From Reclinomonas americana ATCC 50394 (lineage: Eukaryota; Jakobida; Jakobea; Jakobida), in assembly GCA_048213135.1 (NCBI GenBank), contig PS015203.1, positions 1 through 64,000 of the forward strand: a stretch of DNA of 64,000 nucleotides, read 5' to 3'. The notes under the pieces were generated by a model. It was not told the origin of the DNA and did not search any database. It saw only the letters and a list, made by a program, of their open reading frames with translations. Both the position numbers and the translations under genes were made by a program. This document shows positions 10,548 to 24,596 of this stretch, in pieces (the first letter of the stretch is position 1; each line of letters opens with the position of its first letter).

Positions 10548-12175
10548 GTGATGATGCGGTTGCGAGGAGGATGAGGAGGAGGACGAGTGGTCGTCATCAC
10601 CACCATCTGTGTGTGTGTGAGAGAGAGAGAGAGAGAGTGGGAATGGAGGGGAGAGAGAGTGGATGGAGAGAGATGTGAGTGTTTTGTCAGACAAAACTCA
10701 TCAATACACGCGCAGCAGACCTTGAGAGTGCATTCGCGCGCTGACGTCAACGCACACACGCACGCACACACACGCAGGCTCACAACGCGAGGAGGTGCAC
10801 ACGCGTGGGGAGTGTGTGTGCGGTGTGTTGTGTGTCTCAGCGTCCCACACGAGTGAACGATGACAGGTTGGACGCAATTGAGCACGGAAAATGTGCGAAA
10901 GTTGACCAATACACCAGTGTCTGAATGCAGGGAGAGTTGGCGTTGCGCGTGGCAGGGCACTCAGAGAATGCGCGGAGGAGAGTGGGAGGAACATGAAGAT
11001 GCGCCACACAGCTCACCACCACCTCCATTTCCGAACCGCGTCGACTGAGGAGTTATATTGATATCGAAATATGTCGGATTCGCATGTATGGTGTACAAAC
11101 GGCAGCCAGCGCAGGCGGCGATGGCGGGAGGGCGATGTGGCGTGCACTGTATCGTGGAAGAGAGGGAGCGGTGACCCACGAAACACTGCACAGCGGTGAA
11201 ATGCGGATGTCCGGTTTTGGCATGGCGATCGGAATTTGAAGCTTAAGGGCCTGCAAATCTGCAACCTCCCGCGTTTGAACTCCACAGCGCGCGTGTGCGT
11301 GTGCAGGGTCATGTTACACGGACATACCTGCTCACACTGCGCACGCACGGAGTGAGAGATCTAGACTGCCGCGAGATATCAATGCCGGCGCCGGCAATTG
11401 TTTGGCCATGGCCACGCAGGGTGTCGATATCTCGTGGCCGCTGTCTCCTGCACATGCAAGCCGGTTTGTGCACAGCAGTGCAGACTGCAGCTGTGCGGTC
11501 AGGAGAGGCTGATCGTCTGCAAGAGCGCATGCAAAGCACTGCACGCAGCGCGCTCGCATTTCCCTGCGTGTGCGTGCGCACGTCTGCAACCGCTCTCCGC
11601 GCTCCGGGAAGCACTGCCACATATGGAAATCGCAAAACGGGGTCTGCAAGCGTCGCAGTGCAAAGCCAAGCGTCTAAAAAGTCACGAGAGCCAGATTGGT
11701 TGACCACCGACGTCTCCGAAATGCCATCGCCATGCACGGCATACCGCCTCCTCGCCCGGGCCCGCCTCTCGCTGCGTACCACCATCGATAATCCACACTT
11801 CTCCACACGCCGCGTCGCAAGAAAAACGAATGCATTGACAGGAGTGGGACAAGTCGACGTTTTGTGCAAGCACTCTTCTCTCCTCAGCCTCCTCGCACCA
11901 GCGCGTTTGTGCTCATTCCACATGTCAGTCTGCAGCGATGCCGACTCGGCCGCTGGCAGCATCTGTTGCGCGTGTCACGATTGTCGGGTCATCGATCACA
12001 GCTCGCACAGAAACTATTTGTGATGATTTGGTGTTGTGTTGATGTTTCGGATATATATGGTTGGACTTGGTCATCAAGGCAGCTGTTACTTGTTTGGTTG
12101 GTGAATGAAGTTGTTGTTGTAGTTTGACGCGACGTCGCGTCATCCGCCAATTTTTCCGGTCGCGCTGCTGTTCTG
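10548..12175. other. About 1.6 kb with no recognisable gene
   Basis: Open frames of 200-240 codons overlap here on both strands (about 11295-12023 plus, 11309-11962 minus), but neither shows a known domain, a sensible composition or convincing splice sites. The stretch contains GA and CA microsatellites (about 10615-10640, 10750-10780) and an A/T-richer, less repetitive end from about 12000. It probably holds the upstream region of the secreted-protein gene starting at 12176 and perhaps 5' UTR of the minus-strand proline-rich gene. Confidence 0.5.
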
Positions 12176-13091
12176 ATGTCGCGCAGTGCTCCTCTCCTCC
12201 TCTTCCTCTTCCTGCTCTGCCTTGTGTGTAGTGTGGCGCACGGCTTGTACCAGTGCACGTCCGACGCGCAGTGTAATGCGCCGTTTGGTTACTGCAGAAA
12301 GTTGTGTGTTTGTGCGTGTGCATTTGTTCGCTGCAGCGTCTGGTTTTCATTCTCTCACACTCCTTCTTCGGAACCCCCCTCTCTCACAGTGCCACGTCCT
12401 CCTGCGTGTGCGGAAACCGTAGCAACGGCAGCGCGAATCTCAACCGCGGTGATCGCTGTCAATGCTTCGCAGGAGGCACACGCGGAGAGTGCAACTCGCG
12501 ACCATTCCCCTTGAACTATTCGCACGCCGGCGCCGTCGGCACATGCATGTCGGCCGACGCCTGTGTGGCTGCCACCGATCTTCTCGCACCCAGTCCACCT
12601 CCAGCTGGTGGTGGGAGCTGCTCAGCTGACCAGCAGTGTAATTCTCCGTTGCGTTCGTTGTTCGTGTGTCGGCAGAAGATGATGATGAAGGTTTGACTGC
12701 CGCTGACATTCACAAACAACGCTGACACAGTTATGGTTTCTGTCGCTCTGGCGCCTGCTTCTGTGGCAACCGCAGCGACCTCTCCACCAACCTCAACCGC
12801 GGACGCTTCTGCCAGTGCTTTGCTGGCGGCCCGAACGGCCAGTGTCAAACGGTGCCGTATCCCAACAACTACTTTTACAACGGTATCTGCGGCTCGGCAA
12901 GTGCCTGTGTCGCGAACACGGAGGCCACCGACTGCAGCGCGTGTCCAAGTGGGCTGTATCAGGTGGCCGCCTGCAATGTCGCCACCGGAACCAATCGCAC
13001 GTGTTCGCCTTGTTCCACCGGCAACTGCCCGGCTGGTCAGTTCCAGTCGGCCGCCTGCTCGGCCACCGCCGACCGCGTCTGCTCTCTGTGC
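12176..13091 (+). CDS. N-terminus of a secreted Cys-rich protein with TNFR-like repeats (3' end missing)
   Basis: ATG 12176 opens a clear signal peptide: SRSAP, a run of Leu/Phe, then CSVAHG. Two copies of an extracellular module follow, each of the form C(T/S)(S/A)D.QCN.P.G.CR, CxCGNRS....NLNRG, CQCFAGG..G.C (about 12240-12530 and 12620-12850). Then come YNGICGSASACVANT and TNFR-like CPSGLYQVAAC / CSTGNCPAGQFQSAAC units that run into the gap at 13092. Introns lie near 12296-12400 and 12655-12735. The last repeat is nearly identical to the first repeat of the minus-strand fragment ending at 9485, so the two are likely pieces of one gene or recent paralogues. Confidence 0.75.
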
Positions 13092-13176
13092 NNNNNNNNN
13101 NNNNNNNNNNNAGCATGAGCGAGTGAGATGATGCCAACAATTGATTAACTGATGCACACGCCCGCAGCGTACGTAC

Positions 13177-13955
13177 CGAGCGAGAGGTTGAGCATTTCGC
13201 CCACTGTGTCGGTCGACACAAAGTCCTGCTCTAGCATCGAGTCGAGTCGCTGCGTTGTGGCCGCAGACTGCACGCGATCCACGTTGGTGAGCGCCACCAA
13301 CACAACAAGTCTCGCAAACTGCGGCCGCGCACTCACCACTCCAGCACTTGCCACAGCTGCATCGCCGTACGACAATCTTGCGCCGAGAAGCACTGCACGA
13401 CCACCAAAAATATGAGTGCGCTGGATGGATGCCACGTCATGTTACCAACACTGAGGCAACTCACCGCTGTTGACTTCCTCGGGCGCCATCGGAGTCATCG
13501 GGCCCCAGTGCGACAGCGTGGCGGCCGGGAGCGGTCCAGGGACTGCCAATGGGTCCTCCTCACCCACCACATCCACATGCAGCGGCACCTGGATGCTCGC
13601 TTCACCACTGGAGACCAGGGGTGAAGGTGACGGTGGTGCGACAGGCGATCGAGGAGCAACGCGCCGTGGTGGAGACGACGGCGGTGACGACGGCGATGCT
13701 GCAGACGACGGCGGCGATTGCGGAACCGAACCTTGCAGTTCTGCCAGTCGACGGGAATGAGAACAACAACAACAACAACAACAGAGAAGAGAGAGAGAGA
13801 GGGAGGGAAGTGAGAACAGCAAACGCACCACCGATGAGAGAGTTGATGACCACGGCGTCTGTGTGTCTGGCTCGCGCCAGTACAATCGCGCGAGCTCGCA
13901 CTCCTTGAATCAGAGCTTGTAGTTGGTCACGGATGCCGGCAGGCGCTTGGTTTAG
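13177..13955 (-). CDS. Unidentified gene fragment, at least four exons
   Basis: Exon-like segments in consistent frames are bounded by plausible splice sites: LNQAPAGIRDQLQALIQG through TDAVVINSLI (about 13830-13955); a Pro/Ser-rich exon running from AELQGSVPQSPP to MTPMAPEEVNS (about 13465-13745); RTHIFGGRAVLLGARLSYGD (about 13340-13415); and TQRLDSMLEQDFVSTDTVGE (about 13177-13260). I do not recognise the family. The first exon is helical and the second is mostly disordered. Gaps at 13092-13111 and 14009-14028 bound this short contig, so start and stop are missing. It lies downstream of the DOP1 gene on the same strand but is separated from it by a gap, so their relation is not certain. Confidence 0.45.
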
Positions 13956-14028
13956 CTGTATTCGTATCACACAGTGAGACTCATTTCCGGGGAAAATTGT
14001 GTGCTCTCNNNNNNNNNNNNNNNNNNNN

Positions 14029-17000
14029 ACAGTGTCTCACCAATGGATTCTCCATCGACACGGCCGAGATAAACACCGAGGCAGACGACCTGTCACACAA
14101 CTCCACGTGAGACAACACATTGTCAAGGAGAGCATCGCCGACGCGATTTTCGAACTCACCCATCACCCGAGTCGCCGTCGAGCATCGTCGCCACATTGGT
14201 CAAAAACATCCAGGCATACCTGCATCACAAAGCACGAGTGAACCAACTGACCACTGTACACACACACGCTCCACTCGTCCACGTCACGCAACAGCTGGAA
14301 CTCTGCCGGCAGCACAATGACGGCAAAGTCGACAAACTTGAGAGCCTCGGCAATCACATTGAGGTCGAGCGATTCAGGCGACGAGAACGAGCGAATCTGC
14401 GTCGCAGCAGCGAGAGAGAGAGAGAGAGAGAGAGGGTTCAGCCCTTGATGCACCACAGCAGCAGTACCGGTAATTCGCAACACACCAGCTCCGTCAGGAT
14501 CAGAGGCCAGAACGAAATCAAATTCGAGGGAGAGATGCGCGTAATCAACACCCGGAGAGTGAAGAACACCTGCTTCTGCACCTCCGCAGTAGCTCCCGCA
14601 TACGAGCCCTTCAAACAGTCGACTGCACAGCACGAATAAGCAATTCGCCTCTCCCTCCTCCTCCCCTCTCTCCTCGATACTCACCGAGTCGCTCCTGGAT
14701 GGCTGTCAGTTGCGTCAAGTAGAAATCAAAGGGTGCGGCGAACATGGCGAACGAGATGCGTTGCAGAAGGCGAGCGCGCAGAATGCCCTCGGACTCGCGC
14801 GACGCAAACACGTTCATGCTCTGGGTGCTGTTGAATTTGGCTGCGCACACACACACACGCGAATCAGTTTTGCCCGCTTCTCACATCATCGATATTGCAC
14901 AGGAGTGCACAGACGCACCCAACAAGTCCGAGAACGACGGCTTCTCCTGGCACAACATATTGTGCACAATCGGCTTCCACGTCGATATTGTGCTCTTGTC
15001 GGACTCGAAGAAACGGTGGTCGAGGAAAATGTCCCAGGCCTCCTTCCGGAACGCCTTGACCATGTACGGATACTTGCAGAAGGAGCCCATGAGCACCACA
15101 CCAGAGTAGATGTGCTGGCGCGAACTGTGACCCGCGGAGCAAATGAGCGACGAGAGTGCGCAAGTGCGCCTAATGGGAAAGCAACACTGACCACCGCTTC
15201 TTGGAGGTGGTCGGGCGCAGCAGGTTCATCAGCTGCTGAATAGCACCCGAGACCACACTGACGGCGCGGTCCTTGTCGTCAAAGATGCGATCCACGAAAC
15301 CGGCGAGGAACTCGGACAGCGTCATCAGTGGACTCTGCGGGAAGGCGGAACATGAGAAAAGGAGGCCAGTAACATGCACAAGAAGATACATGCTCCGCCG
15401 CACCTGCGACGAGTCGCGCGTCGGATCGACCGTGTCGTCGAGAGCGAACGAAGCTGACGGATCTTGCAGTCTGTGTAGGTGAAGATTAGCCGCAACACTG
15501 GGTGATGAATCAACACAACAATGCCAGCCGCAACTGTGAGCTCGCCGCCTCCTTCACACCACGCTGGAATGTCTTGACCGCAACAGAAATGGAGAACTCT
15601 ACATGCCGACCCACAATATCCTGTCACGAGATATACACGAGGAGTGGTGAGCCGAGTCAAGTCAGGCAGCATGCCCTCCCGCTGCGCGGGGCTGACGTAC
15701 CAGCACGTCGCGCTTGACCTTGCGGTCGTCTAGCACCGCTGGTACCCGTCGAAGCAAGTCCTTCAGGATCCTGCCGACAACACATGAGCACCACCACACA
15801 AATTTGTGCTTCACATACGCGCACGCACCGCAAATGCGCGACGTGGGACCACGGGTGCATGACGCGATTCATGTTGCTGTGCGAGACCACATCCTTCATG
15901 TGCTGACACAACACTGGCACCACCGCGCGCAGCGAGTCGGGCATGGCACACTGACACACGTAGTGCCACAGGAAGCTGTACACGGCTGTCTCTGACCTAT
16001 TGTCACCGTGTCAGACGAAAACATCACTAGCAGAGAGAACCATCAAAGCACCACATACGCACACAGTGGCGTAGAGAGACTGCAGAGCAGCTAGTGTCGC
16101 CGGATCGGCCGACCGGCGACTCGAAGCTGAGCGCTGTCCGAGAGACTTGACGCGAACGACTTCAGTGGCCACCTGAAGGCCAGCCGCCATGATCGCATCG
16201 GGAGTGGCGCTGTCGACGCAGTTGAGTACCTCTACGACAACTGCGGGCCAGTCGCTGTCAGCTTGCGCATCGAGACCGTCCTCGAACTGTGGACATGTGT
16301 AAGTCCACCACCCTACCGCACGAGCGTTAACGACGACGACGCAACGACCAACTCCGGCCACAGCTGACTGATGGCGCAAATCAGCTGCAAGGGGTAGTGC
16401 AAGAGCAGAGGATCCACAAAGCGCAGGATGGGCTTCTCGATGCTGACTTTGGTGTGCAGACCGCCAAGTCGTGGTGCTTGTGGAGCGGCACCCTGCAAGC
16501 ACCAATCAGTCACACTGTCGCCGCTGCATCACGTCTCAACGTAGGCGCAGCAAATTCCGCACCTTGGCCAACGACGGTACTCTCAGACACTTCCACACCG
16601 TGAAGAGCGACTTGAGCACTCCAGAGAGCGAGCTGAAAATGTACGTGTGCGCCTGTACCATCAATCACCAGTCAGCATCACACAGCCGTGGCAGGATTGG
16701 GAGTAGGTGGAGGGGTGAGATNNNNNNNNNNNNNNNNNNNNNNNNNNNNNNNNNNNNNNNNNNNNNNNNNNNNNNNNNNNNNNNNNNNNNNNNNNTCCTG
16801 CAGCGACCGAAACAAGAAAGACATGGTTGACCGATAGTTTTCCCCTCATTACAGTGACGTGAGCACCAACCTCGAGCCACTCGGTCGTGTCCAAGCCCGC
16901 ATCTGTGACCGGCGACTGTGCACCAGCGCCAACCACAGATATGATCGGCAAACCGCCGGGGCCTGGACGATGTCGAATCATGGTCGATTTGGACACGGCC

Positions 17001-20000
17001 GCCGCCAAACCAGTGTGAATGATGCTCAAGAAGTGCGCCGACGTCACAAACGAGTCGGGCGAGATGCCACCGAGAATCAACTCCAGCTCGGTACCACCGA
17101 TAACTTCTGAAGCGCAAGAGACGAGTGCGTGAGCAAACGCATCGGCGACGACGCCATCGGTGAGTGTGTGTTGACTCACCAAACTGATCCTCGCGTCGCT
17201 GGCTGTCCGAGTCGCACGGATACTCTGCATGTTTGTGCGTGTGGTGTTGGCAAACGAGAGTATGCGATTCTCCCACCTTCGCACACATACATGCACGCAA
17301 CGAGGGAAAAGAGAGAGAATCGACGAGGCCCACGAGCCGACCTCGGCCGACGCACGCAGCGGAGGACGCCCGTCTACGCTGCGCTGCTTGCTCTGGTACT
17401 GCACCGAATCGAACTCGTACAGACGCACCAGCACCGAATGAATGAGGGCCAGCAACTACACACACAACACCACACGTCAGAAGGAATTGAAGTGGAACCA
17501 TCGAGACACAACCCCCTCCCGCATCAAGACGAAACGTGGACTTGCAGCACAGGATCGGCGTGCTCGACAGCGACGCGCAGGTGATGGAGCGCCATGTTGG
17601 CCAGCGAGGCCGCGCACAGGACCGATCGCTTCAGCGGGCGCATGTGGAACAGCAGCGATCGGAGCAGGAACACACTGCAGGCAAAATGGCAAAAGGTTAC
17701 GCTCTGGCAAAAATAGCCAACACTCAAATGTCACACCAACCTGTTGGTGCGGATTGCCGCCGCGCTGACAGCGTCCTCCACACGCAAGTCACCGTAGCCG
17801 TACACGACCAGCCGCGAGCACACACCGAGCAGCAATCCAAGGTAATCCTCGGAGCTTAGCAGCGACGTGCGGGAAGCACCGATGCCCATGTACTCGTCTG
17901 ATCGTGATCGCGCACCCGTGAATACATCCCTTCATCTCACACCAACCCTCCTCTTTGTTCCCCCACGTACCATCAGCAAACTGCGGCGGGCACACATTGG
18001 TGGCAAAACTGTTGTACAGCGACCGAGTGACTCGGCGCGTGGCCAGCGCCTCGATGAAATCCACTGGACACACTTCGAGAATGGACTGGATCTTGCGCAG
18101 CGAATACAGCGTGCGTCTGCACAACATATACGTCAAGACACGCACACCGCCGTGTTTTTTTCACAAGGCCACACACACACACCCCTCATCCAGCATCAGC
18201 TGTGTTGTGCTGCCATTCTGTCGGCCGTACGCGAGAAACTCGTCGTCGTACAGCAGCCACAGCAGTGGATCCAGCAGACGATTCACATTGGCGACCACGG
18301 CATCGCGCATCCACGTGCGTCCAAGCAACTGCAGATTTGGCTGTGTGGCATAAACCGTGTCGAGCATCAGGGCCAATCCGGTCTCCAGACCACACTCGTT
18401 CGGCTTCAGCTCGTCGAGAATACGCCAGAAGAGTGCGTAGCGGCAGTACGGCTCCAGGAAAAAGTTCTTGCTCGTCGAATCCTTGCGCACCATGTCGTCT
18501 GCATCGCAGTGAGGATGTGAGGAAGACGTCAACAAGAGTGCATGCGCCTGCGACTCTGCACACTTGCCTGTGATGACACGCTGGCACGTGTCGACGCACA
18601 ACTCGTTCAACTCGATGAACATTTTGGCGGCCTCAAAGTGATGCGCGGCAGCATCAAGCGCCAAGAAATTCCACAGCTGCCGAGAGACCATAACGCGTGT
18701 GTGCGTCGATGAAGGTCGACACAACATAAATCAACTGCATGCCGTGCGCGCGCCTTACCTGCGAGGCAATGATGCGCGGATAGTCCGAGTAGTACAACAT
18801 GTGCTCCATCACGGCTGGCGGGTAACCGAGGTGCACCACCGAGAAGAGATCCAAGAAGGCGCGGATACCCGACGACGCCACGTACACATCCGGCAACTGC
18901 GCAGAAACACATGCGTTACATACCACCGACGCCTATCTTCGTCAACACGACAAACACGAACCTCGCAGAACTTGATCAGCGCAGCAAAGTGCAGACCAGG
19001 GAACGCGTCGGCCGACGGTACCGCCGTGTGTACGCCCTTTAACTTCTGCCACTCAGTGCGCACGGCGATAAACTCATGCACAAGCTGCGAGAAGCCGTGT
19101 GGGTCGGCAGGAACGCCGTACAGAGTCTCCGTCTGCATTCGCACGGTCATACACGTGCACAAATTTTCACCACGACGAAGACGACGACGACGCAACATCG
19201 GCTGGACCCTCGGACGGGGGCGGATCCTGCGAGGCCACCGACGGCAGATCCTCGTGCGACGCAATCGCCTTGGCCACGCTGCTCGTGGAGACTGTGGTCT
19301 CCAAAATCACCAACACCGACGTGATGAGACGCACAATCTCAGGCAAGTCCTCGGTGGCGTGTGCCTGCACTGCGACCACGCGTGCACTAAAGAATTCGGC
19401 GAGGAACTTTTGGTAGAGCAGGCGCGCATGCACCACGTCACAAAACGCCGGCAATACACGGGACGACACGCCATACGACATGTCCATGCGATTGATCTGG
19501 CGAGGTTTCCCCGCAAGTCAGCACTGCATCAAACGACACGAGATGACAGGGAAACTCGGATGCACTGACCAGCTTCAACGCCAGCTGCAGTGCCGCGTAA
19601 ATCATGAGGAAGTCTGCCTCGTGCACGTAGTCCTGTGGGGAAGAAGTGATGATGAGTATCTCGCAGGTGTCATCATCCGCAGTTGTTTCACACGCAACGA
19701 AGCAAAACTTGGTCACCGACAGCAGCATCCGCGGAAAGTGTTTCCACACCACGGCCTCGCTCTTCGGCAGCACGTCAAGCGTGTAAATCAGCATGTGGAA
19801 GCGCTGTGCGATGCAGCGTGGGCGTGAGTTTCTAGCCGTGCTCGGTACAGTGTCAAAACTCGACAAGTCACCTCGACATCACCACTGTCCGTGATGTTTG
19901 TGGTGGCCAGCAGCGACTCGATGCACATCCACACATCCTCGTAGGTGACGAGCTCAAAGAACCGCTGCTGCGCCTCGGTCAGCTGCGCGACGACCCCATG

Positions 20001-22079
20001 GGAGTCAGCCACAAAACTGCAACGTATCGAGTGCACGTATCAATTGCACACAAAACACACCGCCCCGTTTGACATGTAGATTGCGCGCAGTGCCGGCACC
20101 ACAATGTACGGCACAATGTCCATGTCGATGAGCTCCGAGCGCGACACAATGTTGGTCGCCACGCGGAAGGCGCGGTCCAGAATGGCGGCGTTGACCTTGC
20201 TCGTGTTGACGGCAGCACCCGAGGATGCAGCATCGCCACTCACACTCGTGTCCGCACTACCGCCACTCCCAGCCGCTCCCGCTGCTCCCCCAGCAGAGCC
20301 ACCCGCCGATGAGCCGGCATTCGGCATCGGCAGTGCCGAGACCAGGAACAGATTCTGTGAATATAAACACCCGTCGATGCATCAGCCTCCAACGCAGGAT
20401 TAGATAGAAACAGTAGCTCGCACCTGCAACCCTTCGATCAGGAAGCCGCGGGAGTACTCCATGAAATACTCACGGTCGAATTCGCCACCACCGTACAGCC
20501 AACTAAAGAAGCGACGCATGATGGGAACCTCCCGTGAGGCCAGTGTCGGCAACGAGGCCTTGAGCAGCAACAGCTTGTGACTCGGATCAAACATGCTGTG
20601 TTGGATGGTGAGTTGCGGAGCTCACACGAGACAGATAATGTCGCTGTGACGCAACTCGTCGCTGAACGGCACCAGAGTGGTGATAAAGTCCAGTGATCCA
20701 CGCTGCACCAACACGGCCTGATCTTGCACGCAGGCACACAGCGACTTGAGCACCACACCGCGTTGTCGTTGCAGGCAGTTGCGCATGACTGTGTCGACGG
20801 AAGCATGAGGAATACACTTCCATCATCACCGTCTGGACACATACACGCACACACCTGGGGCACCGTCCTTTGACAACTTCTCGTTGAGGTAGTTGAAGCC
20901 GCCGAGTCGGTACTGTGCACACAACAAGAGACCCTCGAAGATGGCGCGGTAAAACTCGTCTGGGCTCGTCATCTCCTCAATGTAGTCCAGAAAGTCGCGG
21001 ACCTGACGGGAGACACAAGTGGTCAGTTGCGCTGTGGCGGCATGCATGTCGCGCGTGAGTGCACGTGCCTTGTCAAACACATCGGTGCCTGGCTCCTCCA
21101 TGCCAGGCAGCAGAGCCAACACCAGACCCGGCAACGCCGGAGCGAGTGCCGCTTGCAACTTGTCCACCAAGTGCTCACGAATCAGGGCCAGCACTTGCGG
21201 CTGTACGCATACATGCACAGTCACGACCACTACCTCTCACACACAATCACACGCACACGCGTGCGCACCCTAATCTGCACAGAGGCTCGCTGAAAGAATG
21301 GAAACAAGCCGACGCTGTACAGCGGCAGATCCCGCGCCAGTGTGGACGGCTGTACATTCACCGACACGCGTAATGAGCAAAGGAAGCGCGCGTGATGCCT
21401 GTGCCTCGAGAGCGACAACGTGCCTCCATGCGATTCAAGATAATGGCATACGTTTCCAACACCTTCATGTGCACGCCACCCGGCAGCGCCGGATTCAAGC
21501 ACTGCGCCAGTCGCTTGGCCACCGTGACCTTGTCCTGCGCACCGCTGTGAGGGAAGGCACACACACATACAGCATGCAACAGCAGCAAGCAGCGCAACTG
21601 GCACAGTGGTGAACTCGTTGAAGCGTTGAAACGTCTGCATGCACTTAATGAGCCATCGCAATCACAGCAGCGAACAACAACAACAACAACAGAGCGACAG
21701 TGCCTTTTGCAGTCTTTGCAAGCAGCGAATGAGATCGGCCCTGCACAAGAACACACACAATCAATCACACTCTGTCGTGCTGAACAAGCCGCGTGCACAT
21801 GAGCGTGCGAGGGAGAGACGCACCACTCGCGCACTTGATCAAACAATCTGCAATCACATCATCAATGTGAGAAATGCATGCGCACGCTTGCATCACACGA
21901 CATACTCACCGCAACACCGCCTGCATCTCATCCGCGAACGGGCGATAGCGCGACTTGCGCGATTCTGCATGTGCGTGTGTGAGAGAGAGCAAGAACCAAA
22001 ATGAACAACATGGCGCACACGCGCTCACACAGACACACACGCGTGCTCGCCACTCACCCATCTCCTCCATTGACTCCAT
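14029..22079 (-). CDS. DOP1: DOP1 (Dopey) family protein, endosome/Golgi membrane traffic (3' end missing)
   Basis: DOP1 proteins are large peripheral membrane proteins that act with MON2 in endosome-Golgi traffic. Start ATG 22077-22079 (MESMEEM). The N-terminal Dopey region is clear: [25 protein letters not shown] (about 21700-21745), [20 protein letters not shown] and [12 protein letters not shown] (about 21420-21540), [16 protein letters not shown] (about 21290-21340). The C-terminal signature is also present: [36 protein letters not shown] (about 14930-15060), [20 protein letters not shown] (about 14720-14830), [20 protein letters not shown] (about 14500-14560). About 30 short introns split it. 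A gap (16722-16795) removes part of the middle and the gap at 14028 removes the last residues. It is divergent from the aspartic protease gene, with 93 bp between starts. Confidence 0.88.
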
Positions 22080-22172
22080 CGCTAACAATGCGCACACGTG
22101 TGTGTGCGTGTGTGTATCGATGGCAATCACAGTCGAGCGCGGATCGACTAAAATCTTCACTTGCCAGTCACA
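22080..22172. promoter_or_regulatory. Short divergent intergenic region, DOP1 / aspartic protease
   Basis: Only 93 bp separate the two start codons, so both promoters and 5' UTRs must lie here or overlap the neighbouring first exons. It contains a (TG)n tract at about 22098-22115. No TATA-like element is obvious. Confidence 0.35.
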
Positions 22173-23072
22173 ATGATGAAGAGAAGATTACACGTGCTTG
22201 TTCTCTCGTGTTTGCTGCTTGTGTGTGTGTGCGATGCGGGGAGAGCGCCACTGACATACCACCCCGACACGCGCTTGTACACGGTCGATGTGGTGTTTGG
22301 AATCAGTGATGACACGGGTGACTTGGCGTCGCCTCCACTGCCCATGGTGTTTGACACTGGTGAGTGAGCAAAAAGTGTGTGTGAGTGAGTGTGAGCAAGA
22401 GCAAGTGACAGATGCCTTATGTGTCGCAGGGAGCTACTGGACGATGGCGATCTGTTGCTCGGCGACTGACACCTCGGCGGGATGCTCGTCGCCGCGCGTG
22501 TTGCCACTGTGCAGTTGAGTGCCTCACACTGTGCCACGTACACTCATGGCATCCTCACTCGGTTGTCCGCAGGCGATCGACCACTGAAGGTGTCAGAGTT
22601 GCGCATTGATGGCACCACGGTGTCGATGCGTGGCGAGTACTACTCGAGGTACACGCTGGCGGTGCCTGGGGCGCTGCCAAACAAGAGCGACAAGACGTAC
22701 GATCTGTTTGCTGGCACCCCGCAGGGCGATTCGTCGCCCTTCTACTGGGGCAACACCAAGGGTCAGCTGGGCTCCGCCGGTCTCATTGTGGTGCGCGACA
22801 GCGTGGTGCAGTTTCTCGGCTTCTACCAGCTGGCCTCGCAGCAGCAGGTGACACGCTTTGCGTTGGATTTGCACGGCTCGTCGGGCGCCAGCTTCTTGAC
22901 CACCGACACGGATGTGGACACGGGCGGCACTCTGTTGGCCTCGGAGCCGTACCTGGGTGGTGTGAACACGCGCAGTCATGTGTTGCGCATCTACCACCTG
23001 ACTGCGTGTGGCGTGGACTTGTTCTCGTACTACGCCTCCAACTGGTTGACGCTGGTCGACACGGGCTCGCGA
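22173..23072 (+). CDS. Pepsin-like aspartic protease (A1 type), secreted or vacuolar (3' end missing)
   Basis: ATG 22173 begins a signal peptide (MMKRRLHVLVLSCLLLVCVC). The first catalytic motif, MVFDTGSYWT, is assembled across an intron at about 22361-22429 (GAC ACT G|GG AGC). The second, LTLVDTGSR, is at about 23048-23072. The spacing of roughly 220 residues between the two DTG motifs fits the bilobal pepsin fold. A second intron (about 22516-22572) begins GTTGAG. Tyr-rich and Gly-rich segments between (YYSRYTLAVPG, FLGFYQLASQQQ) fit the N-terminal lobe. The last third is lost in the gap 23073-23367, which must also hold the 5' end of the next gene, so the true gap is likely larger than drawn. 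Confidence 0.75.
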
Positions 23073-23367
23073 NNNNNNNNNNNNNNNNNNNNNNNNNNNN
23101 NNNNNNNNNNNNNNNNNNNNNNNNNNNNNNNNNNNNNNNNNNNNNNNNNNNNNNNNNNNNNNNNNNNNNNNNNNNNNNNNNNNNNNNNNNNNNNNNNNNN
23201 NNNNNNNNNNNNNNNNNNNNNNNNNNNNNNNNNNNNNNNNNNNNNNNNNNNNNNNNNNNNNNNNNNNNNNNNNNNNNNNNNNNNNNNNNNNNNNNNNNNN
23301 NNNNNNNNNNNNNNNNNNNNNNNNNNNNNNNNNNNNNNNNNNNNNNNNNNNNNNNNNNNNNNNNNNN
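23073..23367. other. Assembly gap (295 N)
   Basis: The gap swallows the end of the aspartic protease and the mitochondrial targeting and first exons of the MCC beta gene. Confidence 0.95.
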
Positions 23368-23404
23368 GCTGATTGTGACTCACTCTCTCTCTCTCGCTGT
23401 GCAG

Positions 23405-24499
<1,095 letters not shown>

Positions 24500-24596
24500 C
24501 ACGATACGCTGCCCGTTCGGCTACACCCGGGATGAATACACGACGTGGTTTTCGTTTACTGATGACGCGTTCATGGCACACAACTCGATCGACCGC

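Noticed and set aside
11295-12023. Two overlapping 200+ codon open frames on opposite strands in the gene-poor stretch
   Set aside because: Neither has a known domain, both have shadow-like composition, and frames this long arise readily in GC-rich DNA.
17867-18520. Plus-strand open frame of 217 codons
   Set aside because: It is antisense to DOP1 exons and introns and has no motif of its own.
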